Assembly: GCA_002803225.1 (NCBI GenBank)
Contig: NXFV01001366.1
Span: forward strand, 1 to 64,000
DNA from: Gamarada debralockiae
Lineage: Eukaryota; Ascomycota; Leotiomycetes; Helotiales; Hyphodiscaceae
Direction: 5' to 3'
Length of the DNA: 64,000 nucleotides
The notes beneath the pieces were generated by a model. That model did no database searches and was not told the DNA's origin. It saw only the letters and a list, made by a program, of their open reading frames with translations. This document shows positions 33,301 to 45,601 of the stretch, one piece after another (within the stretch, counting starts at the first letter, position 1; the number at the start of each line of letters is the position of its first letter). The position numbers and the translations under genes were made by a program.

Positions 33301-35511
33301 AGAATGCTGCCAGCGTCTCACAGTCGTCGCCATATCCTCTGGGTGGAATGGAAGCTGCCAGCCCATGCCCAGTGACTCCTCCTCAGTCAAGCCGGTGTAG
33401 TCGTACCACCTCTGACTGAACCAATCGCACATGCCCTCGGGAGTTGTCGTCCAAATCATCTGTGGCATGCTATCACAAATAAGCTGGAATCTCTGCTCCT
33501 CCTTTTCCTTGATTTCATTGATTTGGTTGGTCATTTGCGTGATGTCTCTGCATGTCACCATACCAGCTAAGAACTCTCCTGTATTCTGGTCTCGTATGGC
33601 TTCCCCTAGACAATCTAGAATAAGTCTGTGGTCCGTCTCGGGATCGTAGATACCAATTTTCCGGCTTGAGAACGGTGTTTGGGTCTTTATAAGCACTGAA
33701 ATAGGATACTCGGAAGGAGCCTGCCAAGAATTAGAGTCAGTAATCATTCAACAGAATAGAAAGATTAGCGCTAAGTAGGTTTCATGAGTACATATTCAAA
33801 TACTGCCCTTGATGTGCAAACTAAGGGAGTAGGGCTCATGAATCTGACGAGTATAGAGAAGAATTGCTCCAAAGCCTACATACCAGTCGGGTTGTGAAGG
33901 TTTCGTCCCACACATGCCATTTTGAGACTAAATCAGCTCCATCCTTGACTTGACTAAGATCCGCAGTCGGATGGAAGAGTCTGCGAGCAGCTCTATTTGG
34001 TATAGTCAAGCTCTCGTCCTTCCACATTGCTATAATTGGGGTCTCCGTATTGTCCAGCAAGGCTTCCTTCATCATGATTACCTTTTGTAAACTTGACGGT
34101 GATGTTGAAGTAGCACTCCTAGCTGGCGGCCCAAGTGGTGGGAATGGACTCGCAGACATAGATGCATATGTCGGACTGGTAATGGCGGAAGAGTTGCTAC
34201 TACCTCCTTGGTTGGAACTCCGTCCAGAACTGACTGAAGAGAGACTGGAATGTGATGCAGAGCCAGACTCAGTCGAACCGAGGGAGCGATGTTTCGGGGC
34301 CTTGAGAACTTGACGAGATTGGCCGCGAGAAGATGGTAAAGAATTCTCGTTTGAGTCACTTGATGTGAAGGTCAGCGTAAAGAATTTCTCGTCCTCGATT
34401 TCCCAAATTGTAATGATCATTTTCGCAAAAGTGTGCTTCGGCAGCTGCTTGATGGGATGAGTGAAGTGTGATGCCGAGATCTCCCGAGGCGCAAGAACAA
34501 CTTCGACGACCGCATCATGAACGACGGACTTGTTCTTGCTCGCGCTTGTCCTTTGGCCGAAAGAATCGCCTCTTTCAGCTGTGGGAGTAACATTTCCCTC
34601 GCTATTCTCAGAGCCCACCAGTACGGTCTCCTCTATATGCGGTCCCATATCCTCAGCGAGACTGTCAAGGAATGGCTCCCAAGCCACCCAAACTGGCCTG
34701 CCGTCTTGAAGCATGTCGATACCCATCTGACTTAAGGTCTGGCCTTTGAGTCTATCCGAAGCCAAGATGCCGTCATCGCTCGCAGTGTCCCCGTCAAGGT
34801 CTTCAATATCAAGCAGCCTTCCCATAGCTTCGTTCGCCATTACCAGGGTTTTCAGTCCGTTCAGTACCATCAGCGGGTATGGTAGATACTGCATGGCAGA
34901 GAATGCCAGTTGTGCTGGAGATGGAATTCTCGGGATATGAAGGTGAAGGAGGCTACTGTTGCCGGAATGTCGTCTATGAGGGGACGGTCCACGGCCATTT
35001 GTAAACTTATCCGCCTTCAAGCTCTCGAGACCGTCAATTTGACCCGGTTGCATATGTAATGGAGAGACCGGTCTATCAAAGTCGACTTCATGTTGCTCGA
35101 TATCGGAGTCGGGTGCCGGGTGGGAGCTCTTCTTTGGAGGAAGATCGTTTGAAGAAGGGAGTGTCGAGCCGTTTGGCAAAGGATCAAAGGCGGCCATGTT
35201 TGCTGCGCGAGGGGTCATCTGGATTGGCGCTGTCGAATATTGAGCCATCGGATTGTCCTCGGGCTGTGTGTCGCCTGTGGAGTATCCCTGATGCTCACTT
35301 CCTTCTCCCCCGGTCCTCTGCTCTTCCAAAGTGCAGAACTTCGTCCAGAAACTGTCCAGCCTTCCAAACTTTCCAAAGCTGCAAATTAGCCTACTGCGTC
35401 ATATCCCAACGGTCAAGCCTCTGCAAGCAACCGCATTTGTTGCGTGTGTTGTCGTATCAGTCGTTGCTATGTTTCTAGTGTCGCCAGAATGCAACATCCG
35501 TACAGTATCAT
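30394..35511 (-). CDS. Hybrid PAS histidine kinase, about 1511 aa, 5' exon tentative
   Basis: Exons 35378-33884, 33720-33162, 32990-32947, 32889-31430 and 31363-30394 join in frame. The first large exon has no ATG; an upstream 8-nt exon at 35511-35504 (Met-Ile-Leu) fits the phase and is proposed tentatively. The order is: a disordered N-terminal part; at least two PAS-type regions (ICDSMPQMIWTTTPEG near 600 is typical); a HisKA domain with ANMSHEIRTPIAG (phospho-His near 884); an HATPase with NLLTNSIKF, DTGIGI and GGTGLGL; then a receiver with VEDN, LMDVQMP (phospho-Asp near 1238), MTASA and KPVKG. A long charged tail follows. Such kinases pass signals through a Ypd1-type phosphotransfer protein. 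The stimulus cannot be told; the absence of HAMP repeats excludes the Nik1/Bos1 osmosensor class. Confidence 0.9.
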
Positions 35512-36889
35512 CGGTTCTTTGTGAAGTTTTGTTGTTGGAGGTCCAAAGCGGAAGTCTGGGGTCCTGATCCCAGGGCGGCCTTGGCCGAATTAGTGTTTGG
35601 GTTGATTAACTTTAAAGTTTGAAGCGCATCCGGATCTAGGCCAGGCTAGAAGCCGTAGAGACGGACTGGTGCTAGACGCTGGTTGTGGACTGCGGTCCCT
35701 TGACGAAACTCTCCGCCCAAATCGAAGGGTTCAAGGATGGAGAAAGATGTGGAGATATGGTGGAGCACTGACCGAAGGTGAGGGGGAAGAGAAAAGGACG
35801 AAGAGATTGCTTTCGATAGGGAGAAGCCTGAGTTTGAAGACGCTGAGGACAGAAAAAGTGGAATCATGAGAATTGCGGTCAATGCTGCTCTCCCGAGTTG
35901 AAGCTAACGGGCAAAACAAATAAATGACGGAGTGGCGGCCGTTTTCCTGGGACACTACAGTAACAGTAAGAAATAATAATCAACGCCGCCAAAAGACCAA
36001 TCAAAACAAAGGCCCCACTTTGACAAACACGATGCTACAGTAACAAGTCCAGAGCAATCTTAGCCGAAGCATTAAATTGGCCCCTAAGGGTCCGACTATC
36101 CTGAATATCTCCACTCGTCTGGACGCTTCTGACCAAACGGAGATTTTCAGTGCTCTTTGCTAAAGAAGTACTGTAACTCGATGCCCTGGCGTTGCAGGGC
36201 CCTTTGAAATCTGCTCCAGTGAATGCCCCTGTTGAGCGGCAGAATCCGACGGCCGAGGACGATCGCCGGGCGGCCCTATGTGATTTGATTGATTAGGACA
36301 GATTGGGGGGGAACGTTGTCATCCCGAAAATACGGGAGACTATGGACGTCGCCGGTATTTTTCTGCCGACAGAGCCGGCCCTTCAAAAGCCCGCGCTGAT
36401 TTGGGGGCCGATTTGGGGAGGAAGAGTTTTCTACTTGGCAGTCTCTCATATGATTTGTATCTCTTCCTCGTTGCGATATGAAATCGATAAGATCACAGAA
36501 GCTTGTGTCTGATAACCCCAGGAAACGGCATTCAGTAGCACGAAGCTCATGCATTTCCGAGACATAGTACAATGCAGATATTCCTGGGCTCAAACAAAGA
36601 AGGAGTGTTCTTCACCCGATTACGATCATCAATATCCCCTTTTTCTGATGTAGTTGACACTAGTCGACGCCGAGACTCGAAATCTCCCGCGGTGTTTGTG
36701 ATCATTGTTGAGGATTTTCGAAGTCATGGAGCACAAAGTCCCGACTAACCTTATGCCCAAAGTTGGACACATTGTTTCTACAGACTCCACAGTCCATTCA
36801 TCAAGATACCTTGGGTAGTAGATATCATGCTCCAGCCTTCGCTGTATCTCGAGCTATTTCTATCCTCCGTCCAATCTAAAGGCAGCCCC
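35512..36889. other. Intergenic region upstream of the histidine kinase
   Basis: 1.38 kb without a supported gene, between the tentative kinase start and the methyltransferase stop on the same strand. It should hold the kinase promoter and possible 5' UTR exons. A G-run lies near 36304-36310. Confidence 0.4.
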
Positions 36890-38097
36890 TCATGTCTTCC
36901 TAACCACAGCCCTCAACCTAACATACCCAAACCAATCCCCACCACCCGGACTCTCACAAACAGTCTTAAGAACCTCACACGCCTCCCTCTCGGCATCTGC
37001 TCTCTCCTCCCCCTCACCAATTGCATCAAAAAACTGCTTTCCCATGAACTTTACCCAGCCCTCAACTCCCCCCTCATCAGCTTTAGTAGGCCTATACTCC
37101 CTCTCGATCTTCTCAACCTTGAATCCACCAACCGTCTCTTCCAACATCCGCGTCATCCAGATCTCGTCAGGGAAGAACCATGGATCTGCCTCCCGAGCTT
37201 TCTCGATCCCTACTCTCTTGCTTACGACGGATAGGAGGATGGTCCGCATTTCGGCGACGTTACCCATGCCACCCATTTCGAAGACAAAGACGCCGTTGGG
37301 TTTGAGAGCGGCGTGGACACCGCGGAAGAAAGCTTCGCGTCGGTCGGCGGGGCGGAGGATCCAGTGCATGGCTGCGTTGGAGAAGACTTTGTCGTAATTT
37401 GAGGCTTGAAGCTCGGGTTTGGTGGCGAGTTGAGTGGCATCGAGAACTGTTTGATGTTAGAACAGGATGTTCGGAGCCGGAGATGAATGTGGGAGTGTAC
37501 CTTCGAAAGTGCAAATGTTTGAGATCGCGGGATCCGCTGCGGCCTTTTTCTTGGAAGCTTCGATCATAGCATCTGAACTGTCTACGCCGTGGATTTTGCC
37601 TTTTCCTGTTGCCAGAGTTTTGGCTAATTGGAGGTTGATGATTCCATCTGCGAAGCTTTCAGTAAATATGATGGACTAGAAATTCGCGGAGCATGTATTG
37701 ACGAGAGCTATTGGAAACATGAGATTGTCAACCTCATCGGCTGCAGTCCATAACAAGAAAGTACTCCAAACTCATCCTTTTCTCTTTGTCACTAAACAAG
37801 GTTCCCTTCCAGGCTCAATTCGACATCGTCCATTCTAAGGGCAAGAGGGAAGGACATATTCAACCACTACATTTCCTCCCGTCAACAGCGGCAAATATCA
37901 ACTCACCACCGCAACCAACATCCAAAATCGTATCATCAGGCTTAACATCCAACCACCCCAAGACTTTTGTTGCAAGTTTGGGGACAAACGATGCTGAATT
38001 TTGATATGCCTTTGATTCTGCTCAGTATGTTATCACCCCAACCCCCACTAATCAGGCTTACCTCTGAGGACCAGTGGTCTTCTGGCCTTGCTGCCAT
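36890..38097 (-). CDS. SAM-dependent methyltransferase (class I), 280 aa
   Basis: Exons 38097-38062, 38009-37907, 37647-37501 and 37446-36890 join in frame. Motif I is LDVGCGDG (residues 41-48), split by an intron within the motif. Motif II has HGVDSSDAMIEAS with the SAM-ribose acidic residue. The block SNAAMHWI follows, typical of the trans-aconitate/malonyl-ACP-like methyltransferase group. The N-terminus (EDHWSSEAYQNSASFVP) fits small-molecule methyltransferases that start with a Trp-rich helix. There is no targeting signal. The substrate is unknown. It lies between the histidine kinase and an amidase, all on minus, but introns and spacing give no sign of a dedicated cluster. Confidence 0.85.
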
Positions 38098-38541
38098 TGT
38101 ATGACGTTTGAATCCCAACGCTATTGGGAAATGGGGAAAGAGGCAGATGAATTGTTTGTGATTGTTCTTCATGCTTGAGAGGAGCTGGTTTATATGGGTT
38201 GACCGTGTTACGGTGGAGCAAGGCTGTGAGACCGGTTTCGGAGCCTCACCAGCCTTGTGGATCATTGGTGGAGTTCTACAACTCGAGTTGGAAAATGTCC
38301 TGCATTTACGAACGAATTAATCATCGTCAAGGGAGGGATATATACACTTCAACTCTGATTGATTGCGCAGTGGAGGATGGATCCTACAACACCTCAGCCG
38401 GCTTCACAGCCCCTTTCTCCGTATCTCCAAGCAGCAGCAACTTATTTCACACGTTTCACTTCGAATCTCTTAATTAAAGCAACGATCCAACCGAGGACAC
38501 CAATTTTAGAATACATCCAACTCCGATTACGCTCCGTATTC
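38098..38541. other. Intergenic region
   Basis: 444 bases between the methyltransferase start and the amidase stop on the same strand; no gene supported. Confidence 0.4.
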
Positions 38542-40357
38542 TTAGTCAATCTCCATTAACTCATACTTGTCATCCCCAAGCGCATTCTCGATTCTTTGCA
38601 TAATAGCCAACACCTTCTCTTCTTCCAATCTCTGTCCCACAATCTGCACCGCGACCGGAAGACCATGCATGGCTGTTGCATCGTACTGCTTGTATGCTCC
38701 GTATGCAACGCCGTTTAGTTTCTTGATGTTGAAGGACGTTGGAAGGGCGTCGATAGTTTTGTCGACGTGTGTAATGGGTATTATGCCACAGGTGTAGTCA
38801 AGCTTTGTACCAATCAACAATCTTTGACTTGTTAATGAGAGGAAAGGGGAGACTTACTAAATTAAACATGAAAGTATAGCCACAAGCGCTAACCGCATCC
38901 TTCATCCCATCATGAGGCACAGCGGGAGTAGCATTGGGCGGGGTAACCAAGAAGTCGACTTTAGCTTCTTGCTCCCACCAGTCATGAAACTTCGCCTTAT
39001 ACGCTTCCCTCTTCGTAACTAACTTCCACTGCTCGTAAGCAGACTTCTCCTTCCAGTCTTTGATCAGACCGGCCCAGACTTCATCCCGTCGAGCGTACTT
39101 GACCCAAGCCCAGTAGACCCATTTGAAAGGAGCAGGGAGGGCCATGAGCCAGCTCATTTGCTTCGCTCCAGTGTCTTCCCATTCTCCAGTACGGAAGAAG
39201 GATTTGAATGTTTTGCATCCGTCAGCATTGAGGAGTTGGGAGGCGATGTACAGTGCTTCGTAAGGAGACGGTGGGGTAACATCAATTACTTCGTGACCTT
39301 CCTTTTTCAGAAGTTCAGCGACCTTGTCCACAGCTCTGGCACAAGCTGGACTTGGGTCCACAACGCCGTCCGTTCTCAGGATGCCGACTCTGAACTTCTT
39401 TTTCTCCGCATACTCTTTCGACACTTCGTCTCTCCATTCGATAGGATGCACAGAGTGATCGTACTTCCACGGTTTCATCCCAATCAGCGACTTCGTGAAA
39501 TATGATAAATCCCCTAATGTCCTCGACATAGGGCTAAACACACTCGGAATGCCTTCTTGGCCCGGCATGCTAGTCACCATACCATTCTTCGGCCACCGTC
39601 CTGTCGAACATCTCAAGCTGTAAATTCCAGAGAAATGTGCCGGGACTCTCACACTCCCCGCAACATCACTCCCGATGCCAATTCGTCCTCCGCCAGCAGC
39701 CAACAAAGCACTTTCTCCACCTGTCGATCCGCCGGGCGAGTATTTGTTATTATGCGGATTCGTGCAGCGTCCCCAAACATCATTCGTACTCTCAAAGCTC
39801 AGCAACGTAACCGGCAGATTCGTCTTAACGTACGGCACGGCACCCGCATCCTTCAACAACCTAACCATCGTCCCATCTTTCTCCCCTTTATTCCCAACAT
39901 TACGACTATACCCCACACTAGTATCAAAGCCACCAACCACAATCGAGTCCTTGAGACTTATAGGGATTCCAGCCAAAGGACCTTTCATGTTTATGCTGCC
40001 ATCCGTAGTCCAGCCCTCTGCTGCCCCAATCATGACTTCGGTTACGCAGTTGGTCTTCGCATGTGCTTTGAGCGTAGCTTTCCCGTAGGCGCGTAGGATG
40101 TCGATTGGTTTTAGAACGGACTTGTGAACATCTTGGACGAGCTCTTCGATGGGTTTGGAGAGTACTTGGCGTTCTGAGGGTGTGAATGAGCCTTGGTAAT
40201 TAGGGAGTGCCGCTATTCGTTGTAATCGTTCGGTTTGCTTGAATTTGCTGGGTACAAGTTATGCTCCCACTCTTGTTTATAACGACAATGAGGGGTAGAG
40301 AGGGGGGAGGACTTACCAGTCTCGCCTATGCTGGAAGTAATCGACTGGATAGACCAT
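38542..40357 (-). CDS. Amidase-signature family hydrolase, 563 aa
   Basis: Exons 40357-40317, 40247-38858 and 38802-38542 join in frame. The amidase signature is complete: the catalytic lysine in IPISLKDSI, the serine-rich SPGGSTGGESALLA loop holding the cis-serine, and the nucleophile in GSDVAGSVRVPAHFSG. Fungal homologs include general amidases such as Aspergillus GmdA/AmdS, which release ammonia from amides. The N-terminus starts at a real ATG and is not a signal peptide, so a cytosolic enzyme is inferred. The C-terminus shows MHGLPVAVQIVGQRLEEEKV, the usual family end. The substrate cannot be assigned; nitrogen regulation is plausible but no site was identified. Confidence 0.93.
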
Positions 40358-41020
40358 TTTGAACTAGTATTTTTGATCGAGCGATTCCAAAGTAACTTTT
40401 TTGGAAATCAGGACAGGAAGTTGGGGAATGAGGTTCTTAAAGTAAGCCTTCTCTATCCGCTCCGCACTCTTGATAATCGCATGGACCTTCCCAATCGAGA
40501 CAGCTCAAAGGGTACGAACTTCTCCCTGCACGTGCTCTTTGATCTCTTTCAAAATGTCTCCTTTCTTCCTTAGGCAGCAGAGGTCCAGATTCCACTGTCG
40601 ATCTCCCGACGTCACCTTAAAAGTCAATTTCCGGAACATCCCCTCCAATGCCCCGCACTTGGGTACATGTATTCGGGCAACTATCCGTGTAGCCACTATC
40701 TATAAAGATGACCTCGTCCATTTCTACCCCCTCCGCGGTAGCAACTCCCTCGACAACCTACTCAGTTGACTATCCTAGTAGGTATTCTGAGTCGCGGTAT
40801 CCCTTTCCTGCTGTAGCCGCATTCGTTAGCTTGGGTCCAGACATCTACTTTAAGAATTTAAACAGACCTCTTGGGAGGACGAGCATATATCGGAACTCCG
40901 AGGCTCATCAGACTATCTTGTTCTCCCACTATTGAGCCAATACTGACTCGAAAATTTTCAGTGAGAGACACCTTCGAAGAGCCCTTCCACGAATTCACAT
41001 CCCAACCACCAGCCGGCATA
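40358..41020. promoter_or_regulatory. Shared divergent upstream region, amidase / MBL-fold gene
   Basis: 663 bases separate the divergent starts of two hydrolase genes. No specific site is claimed. Confidence 0.4.
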
Positions 41021-41962
41021 ATGTCCAACACCGACAACCTCTTAGTCTGTACCGCATGCGGAACCCAATTCGACGTCGAAAATCGGCAACTCTTAAAACG
41101 CTGTAGAATCTGCGACGACCCAAGACAATTCGTCCCACCTACCGGCCAAGCATTCACCACTCTTGCCGAGCTCAAAAGCGGCAACTATCAAAACAAATGG
41201 AAGCAGTTTGAATTCGATGACAGATTCTACTCTATCTGGACGGAACCTAAGGTAGCCATCGGCCAGAGATGTATATTGATTAAGACGCCCCTGGGGAATG
41301 TGCTGTGGGATTGCATTACGTATCTCGATCACGAGACTATCACACGGATCAATGAGATGGGCGGGTTGGCTGCGATTGTGATCTCGCATCCACATTACTA
41401 CACGACGCATTTAGAATGGGCAGATACATTCGACTGCCCGGTTTATTTGAGCTGGGAAGACAAGAAATGGCTGAATCGACTCGACCGTCTTGGAAAAGCT
41501 CGAACTTTCATTGAGGGCAAGGAGGAGGAGATCGAAGTCCGGGGTGAGAAGACTGGTGTAAAAGCCCTCAAACTGGGTGGGCATTTCCCTGGGTCTTTGG
41601 TCTGTTTAGCTTTCGGAAGACTGTTGGTGGCAGACACACTGGTCACAACACCCTCCGGATTGGGGGATTGGAGTAAAGGACCTGATGGCGGGAAAGGAGG
41701 ACGGCCACCGGGGATGACTAGTTTTGCTTTTATGTGGAGCATTCCGAACATGATTCCGCTGAGCGCGGAGGAGATTCAGGGCATGTGGGATGTATTGAAG
41801 GGCCATGAGTTTGAGAGTACGCATGGAGCGTTCGTGGGGACAGAGATTCGAGATGGTCATGGTGGCAGTGAAGCGAGGGTTAAGAGGCGGGTATTGGATA
41901 GTATGCAGATCCAAGTTGGAAGGATCGCGAACGATCACGCGTTCATGAAAGAGACGATATGA
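41021..41962 (+). CDS. MBL-fold hydrolase with N-terminal zinc-ribbon-like segment, 313 aa
   Basis: A single exon begins at the first ATG. The N-terminus has two CxxC pairs (CTAC near residue 10 and CRIC near 27), a zinc-ribbon-like pattern. The rest is a metallo-beta-lactamase fold: SHPHYYTTHLEWA near 120-130, GGHFPGSLV, VADTL and STHGAF in the expected order. The usual HxHxDH active-site motif is altered: two histidines remain but Tyr/Thr replace the Asp-His pair, and a later His (TTH) may supply a ligand. The family's function is not well defined; related fungal proteins are annotated only as MBL-fold. There is no signal peptide, so it is probably cytosolic. Confidence 0.82.
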   Translation: MSNTDNLLVCTACGTQFDVENRQLLKRCRICDDPRQFVPPTGQAFTTLAELKSGNYQNKWKQFEFDDRFYSIWTEPKVAIGQRCILIKTPLGNVLWDCITYLDHETITRINEMGGLAAIVISHPHYYTTHLEWADTFDCPVYLSWEDKKWLNRLDRLGKARTFIEGKEEEIEVRGEKTGVKALKLGGHFPGSLVCLAFGRLLVADTLVTTPSGLGDWSKGPDGGKGGRPPGMTSFAFMWSIPNMIPLSAEEIQGMWDVLKGHEFESTHGAFVGTEIRDGHGGSEARVKRRVLDSMQIQVGRIANDHAFMKETI

Positions 41963-42531
41963 AGACGGCCAATGAGATACAGTTGAGTTTTAATTCAGCT
42001 GTGAAATTAAGCGATCTCGACGCCGTCCTTGGCGACAGTACAGATAATAACACCAGAAGAAAATCTCGCAACCATCTGGCAGCTTTCAGAAATGCATGAG
42101 AGTAGCTTTACAGAGCCAAAGCAAAAGTCCAGTTATTGATGCAGAGAAGCGCCAAAAATTCAAGATCCAACAACCCCCTTCTCAAAAATGGTAGAGAGCA
42201 CCGTCCCGCCCAAACGCCTTGACCAATGAGTACCCAACCATGCATTAAGTGCTCTCCATAAACAATTCGCCCTTCCTTTCCAACAGGGTTCATTTCATCC
42301 GCTCCGTAATCAATGTTATTCTTTGTAGGCCTTGAGGCCGTCGGTGACCTCCTATCTAACTGTTCCCTTCACATGATCCTGAGTCCTGCGGTCGACCTCA
42401 AAGAGTGTTCGTAAGATAATCTGGATTCCCAAATTTCGTAATCATCGATTTTCTTGATCGTTGTGCCTAAGGAAGTGGAGCATTATTCGTTTCTTGGCTG
42501 ATCCTTGATCGTAATCCTGCACATAATTCAT
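41963..42531. other. Convergent intergenic region
   Basis: 569 bases between the stops of the MBL-fold gene and the Zn2Cys6 regulator; nothing supported. Confidence 0.4.
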
Positions 42532-45500
42532 TCATCGCGGCCGTTTCGAAACATTCCCCACATTCCCATCATCATAATCCCACTGTCTCTTCATCCCACC
42601 TTCATAAACACTTGCCACGGATTCCTGCCACATACTGGGACTCACAAAGGAAGGGATTGGCGCTCCGGAATATTGCTGGGGAGGCATCGGCTGGGTACCT
42701 GGAGGTAAATTCACATTCGGGAGGGTTTGCATCTGTGGCAACTCGTGGACTTCGTGGGCACCTGAAACCGCAATTTTTAGAGGGGGTTGTTGAGGAGCAG
42801 AGGTACTCTGAGCAGCAGGAGGCGTACCAAATGTGGTGTTCCACGTCCTAAAACGCTTTATTAGCATTTCGTAATGTCAAGGTTGGACAATGAACCTACT
42901 CAAAAATTCGGGAAGGGTTCCAACCCGCGGGATCGGCCATTGAAACACCGCTTGGCATGGGCTGTTGTTGCTGGGGAGCTCGTTGCCCAGTGGCCATCAT
43001 AACCAGAGACTGTACGGCAGGAGAGTCACTCTTCGTGTCCACGCCTCCGGCTGAGATAGGTGGAGAGATGGGGTGGTTGGTATAACTGACTTGTTGTTGC
43101 GGCATATTCTGCTGATCCATGGAGGATGAATGCGAGCTGCCTTGACGATATTGATTATTCGCACGCGGAGGCGTATGGCTCACTGGTGCACCTGGGCTAC
43201 CGTAAGGAAAAGAGGGTTTCAGCACAAACGGCTTCCTAATGTCAGCAGAGAATGCTTCCCGAAGCGCATCGATTTGGTGTTGCATGTCGGGCATTGGCCA
43301 CGAACTGCTGCACTTCTCCAGAATCCTCATGTGGCGGGTGAAGTATTCTCGAGCATCCCCACTGAGATCTGGGTCCGGTGACGTAATTGCCACCTGGTAT
43401 GAATTAGCACATGCCAGTTTGACTACGAGTTGATTTCTACATACCAGATGGAGAACTGTGCAGGTCAGAATACAGTAAATCGTGAAATTGATGCCTCGTT
43501 GCATGCAGAGAAGTCCGGTAATTCCAAATGATTGTAGAATACCTTCTTGCAATCTGCACAAGAGCTTTGCTGAGGAATAACATATCATCATATGGTGCTT
43601 CCAGCCGCCGTCCAATCCGGTTGGTTCCATGAACGTGAGTTGAGGTCTGTGGAGCATAATGATACCCAAATAATAATAAGAGTGGAGGTTTCCAATGAAA
43701 TGAGATGGCAGCCAGGGTGGAGATCCGTCCGGAGGGAATGTAAGCTGCAGGTCCCCAGGAAGGTCGTTCATCCAAGCATCGAAGGAGGGATTGAGCTGCA
43801 CAAAGTCCGGATCAATACCCCACTCCTTCTTCTTCTTGATTCGGGCGTAAACATTGTTCATCCTCCTGACGTTACGAACAAGCCTCGTGAAGAAGGTGAA
43901 ATTGCGAGTAACATGGAATTCCGAGTCGTCACCGCCAGGCACGGGTCTCGGTACACTCAGGTCCAATGTTTCCATCTCAACTGCCAAATCCGTACGTCCT
44001 TCTTGAAGTTAGATATCGAGTTAGTGATCAGGGAATTGGACTGACCTTGTGGAGACCCAATCATCAGTTCACAAACGAAGATCGTCTGCCAAATGCGTGT
44101 CTTTGTAATGCAATCAGCCAGATCTGACCCACACGGCCTTCCAGCCTTGTGCTCTTCGTAATGCTCATCAAGTCCAAGATCCTTTGCCATCTGCACGCAC
44201 TGGACAACGGTCATCCATGAACGGAAATAGTAGCCTCGCTTGGGTGCTGATTCCCTAGCCTTGAGGACAATAAGCATAGCTTGAAGCGTGCTCAAGCGAG
44301 GAACATCCATAAAAGAATCCGCGTGTTCTGCAGAGTTTTTAGCACGAGTACTAGCTAATCCTATATGACGAAACTTACTTCCTGCAAGAGCTAACCATTG
44401 ATGTCCTTGGGCAGGCTCATCAGCCAGTCGTCCGGCTATCGCAAAGATGGCCTCCAGAATGAGAGGGGAAATCGATTCTCGGTTGGTGTGCCATTGATGA
44501 TAAAACAGCGATTTATTCAACACCGGAACGTAAGGATGTACATTCGAGAAGTACATGTCAAAATATTGCAAGACAGTTTCCTCGTCTGGCATCAACTCGG
44601 GAGGTATCCTAATTTTCAGGTCTGGACCGGACAGACTCGGCGGTAACACGTTCTTGTAGTCGTCAACGTCTTCATATGCTGGGTCCTCTACCAGGGTCTT
44701 ATTCCTCGTTTTGTTGTTCAGATAAGGAGCTGCAGTTTGATCAGTACCAGGCCGTGGGAAACATAACAAAGACCCTACCTGTACCAGCTTCATTCATCTT
44801 CAACTCCCCAAGCAAATCGGCCAAATCTCGTTGACCATACTGGTCTTGCTCGTACGCTTCGGGCGATCCTTGCTGAGAACTTTGTTGTAAAGGCGGGGTT
44901 GGAAAGACTGGCTGTGGTGGGTAGTGCTGATGTTGGTCAATGATGCTGACAGGAGTTTGCAGGTTGCCATAATGCATGTTTTGTTGACTGTGACTGGACG
45001 AAGGTTCGCCATATTGTACAGGCTGATACACGCCAACTGCTTCAGAGTAGGGAACTTGCTGTGTATAGATCGGAGGTATGCTCTTTTGCGGTCCGGCCAA
45101 CTGCTGCTGTATCGACATCTGGTGGTGGTAATCATCGTCACCGCTCCCTGCGCTTTCATACTCTCCCCTCTCCGGTTCGAAGACTTGGGGATTGGATGGG
45201 AAATCTCGATCATAGTTGACTGTTGGTGGAACACAATGTAACTTAAGTCGGATACATGCTGAACATGGCCATGTATTGGTCGTTGCAGCATCACATTTGA
45301 TTTTGCGCCTCCGACATCCTTCACACGCTCGCATCACTAAATTATGTTAGCATGATGGAAGAGCAGGCTTTCGGAGATCCTCATACCCTTCAACCGCTTA
45401 TGGCGGTTGTGCTCATCGACGAAGACATAGTCTAAAGTATGATTAGATTTGACTATATAGAGCAGCAACCAGAGATATGTAGAGAAGAGAAGGCGCACTC

Positions 45501-45601
45501 TTTTGGTTTTCCCGGGGTCCAAAGTTATTTGGCGCAAATGAGAAGCTTTGCATTTGGGAGCTCTGAGGGAGCAGTCTTCGCGTTCCAGGATCTCCAGCCA
45601 T
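42532..45601 (-). CDS. Zn2Cys6 fungal transcription factor, 900 aa
   Basis: Eight exons join in frame: 45601-45499, 45431-45387, 45336-44779, 44729-44379, 44327-44046, 43998-43445, 43393-42900 and 42847-42532. The zinc cluster is CX2CX6CX9CX2CX6C with cysteines at 54, 57, 64, 74, 77 and 84. A basic lead-in (FVDEHNRHKRLKVMRA) comes from two small exons. A Gln/Pro-rich linker of ~150 residues follows, then the fungal-specific TF domain (PF04082 type: FSNVHPYVPVLNKS, then LSTLQAMLIVLKARE and GYYFRSWMTVVQCVQMAKDLGL). The C-terminus is Gln/Pro/Ser-rich and ends with a basic KRPR. It should bind CGG-type DNA as a dimer. The target pathway is unknown. The closest upstream gene is 3.9 kb away. Confidence 0.9.

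Noticed and set aside
34517..34940. 72-aa and 64-aa plus frames inside the kinase
   Set aside because: Antisense to conserved kinase coding sequence.
30394..45601. Secondary-metabolite cluster (methyltransferase, amidase, MBL-fold, Zn2Cys6 regulator)
   Set aside because: No polyketide synthase, NRPS, terpene cyclase, P450 or transporter is present, so grouping looks incidental.
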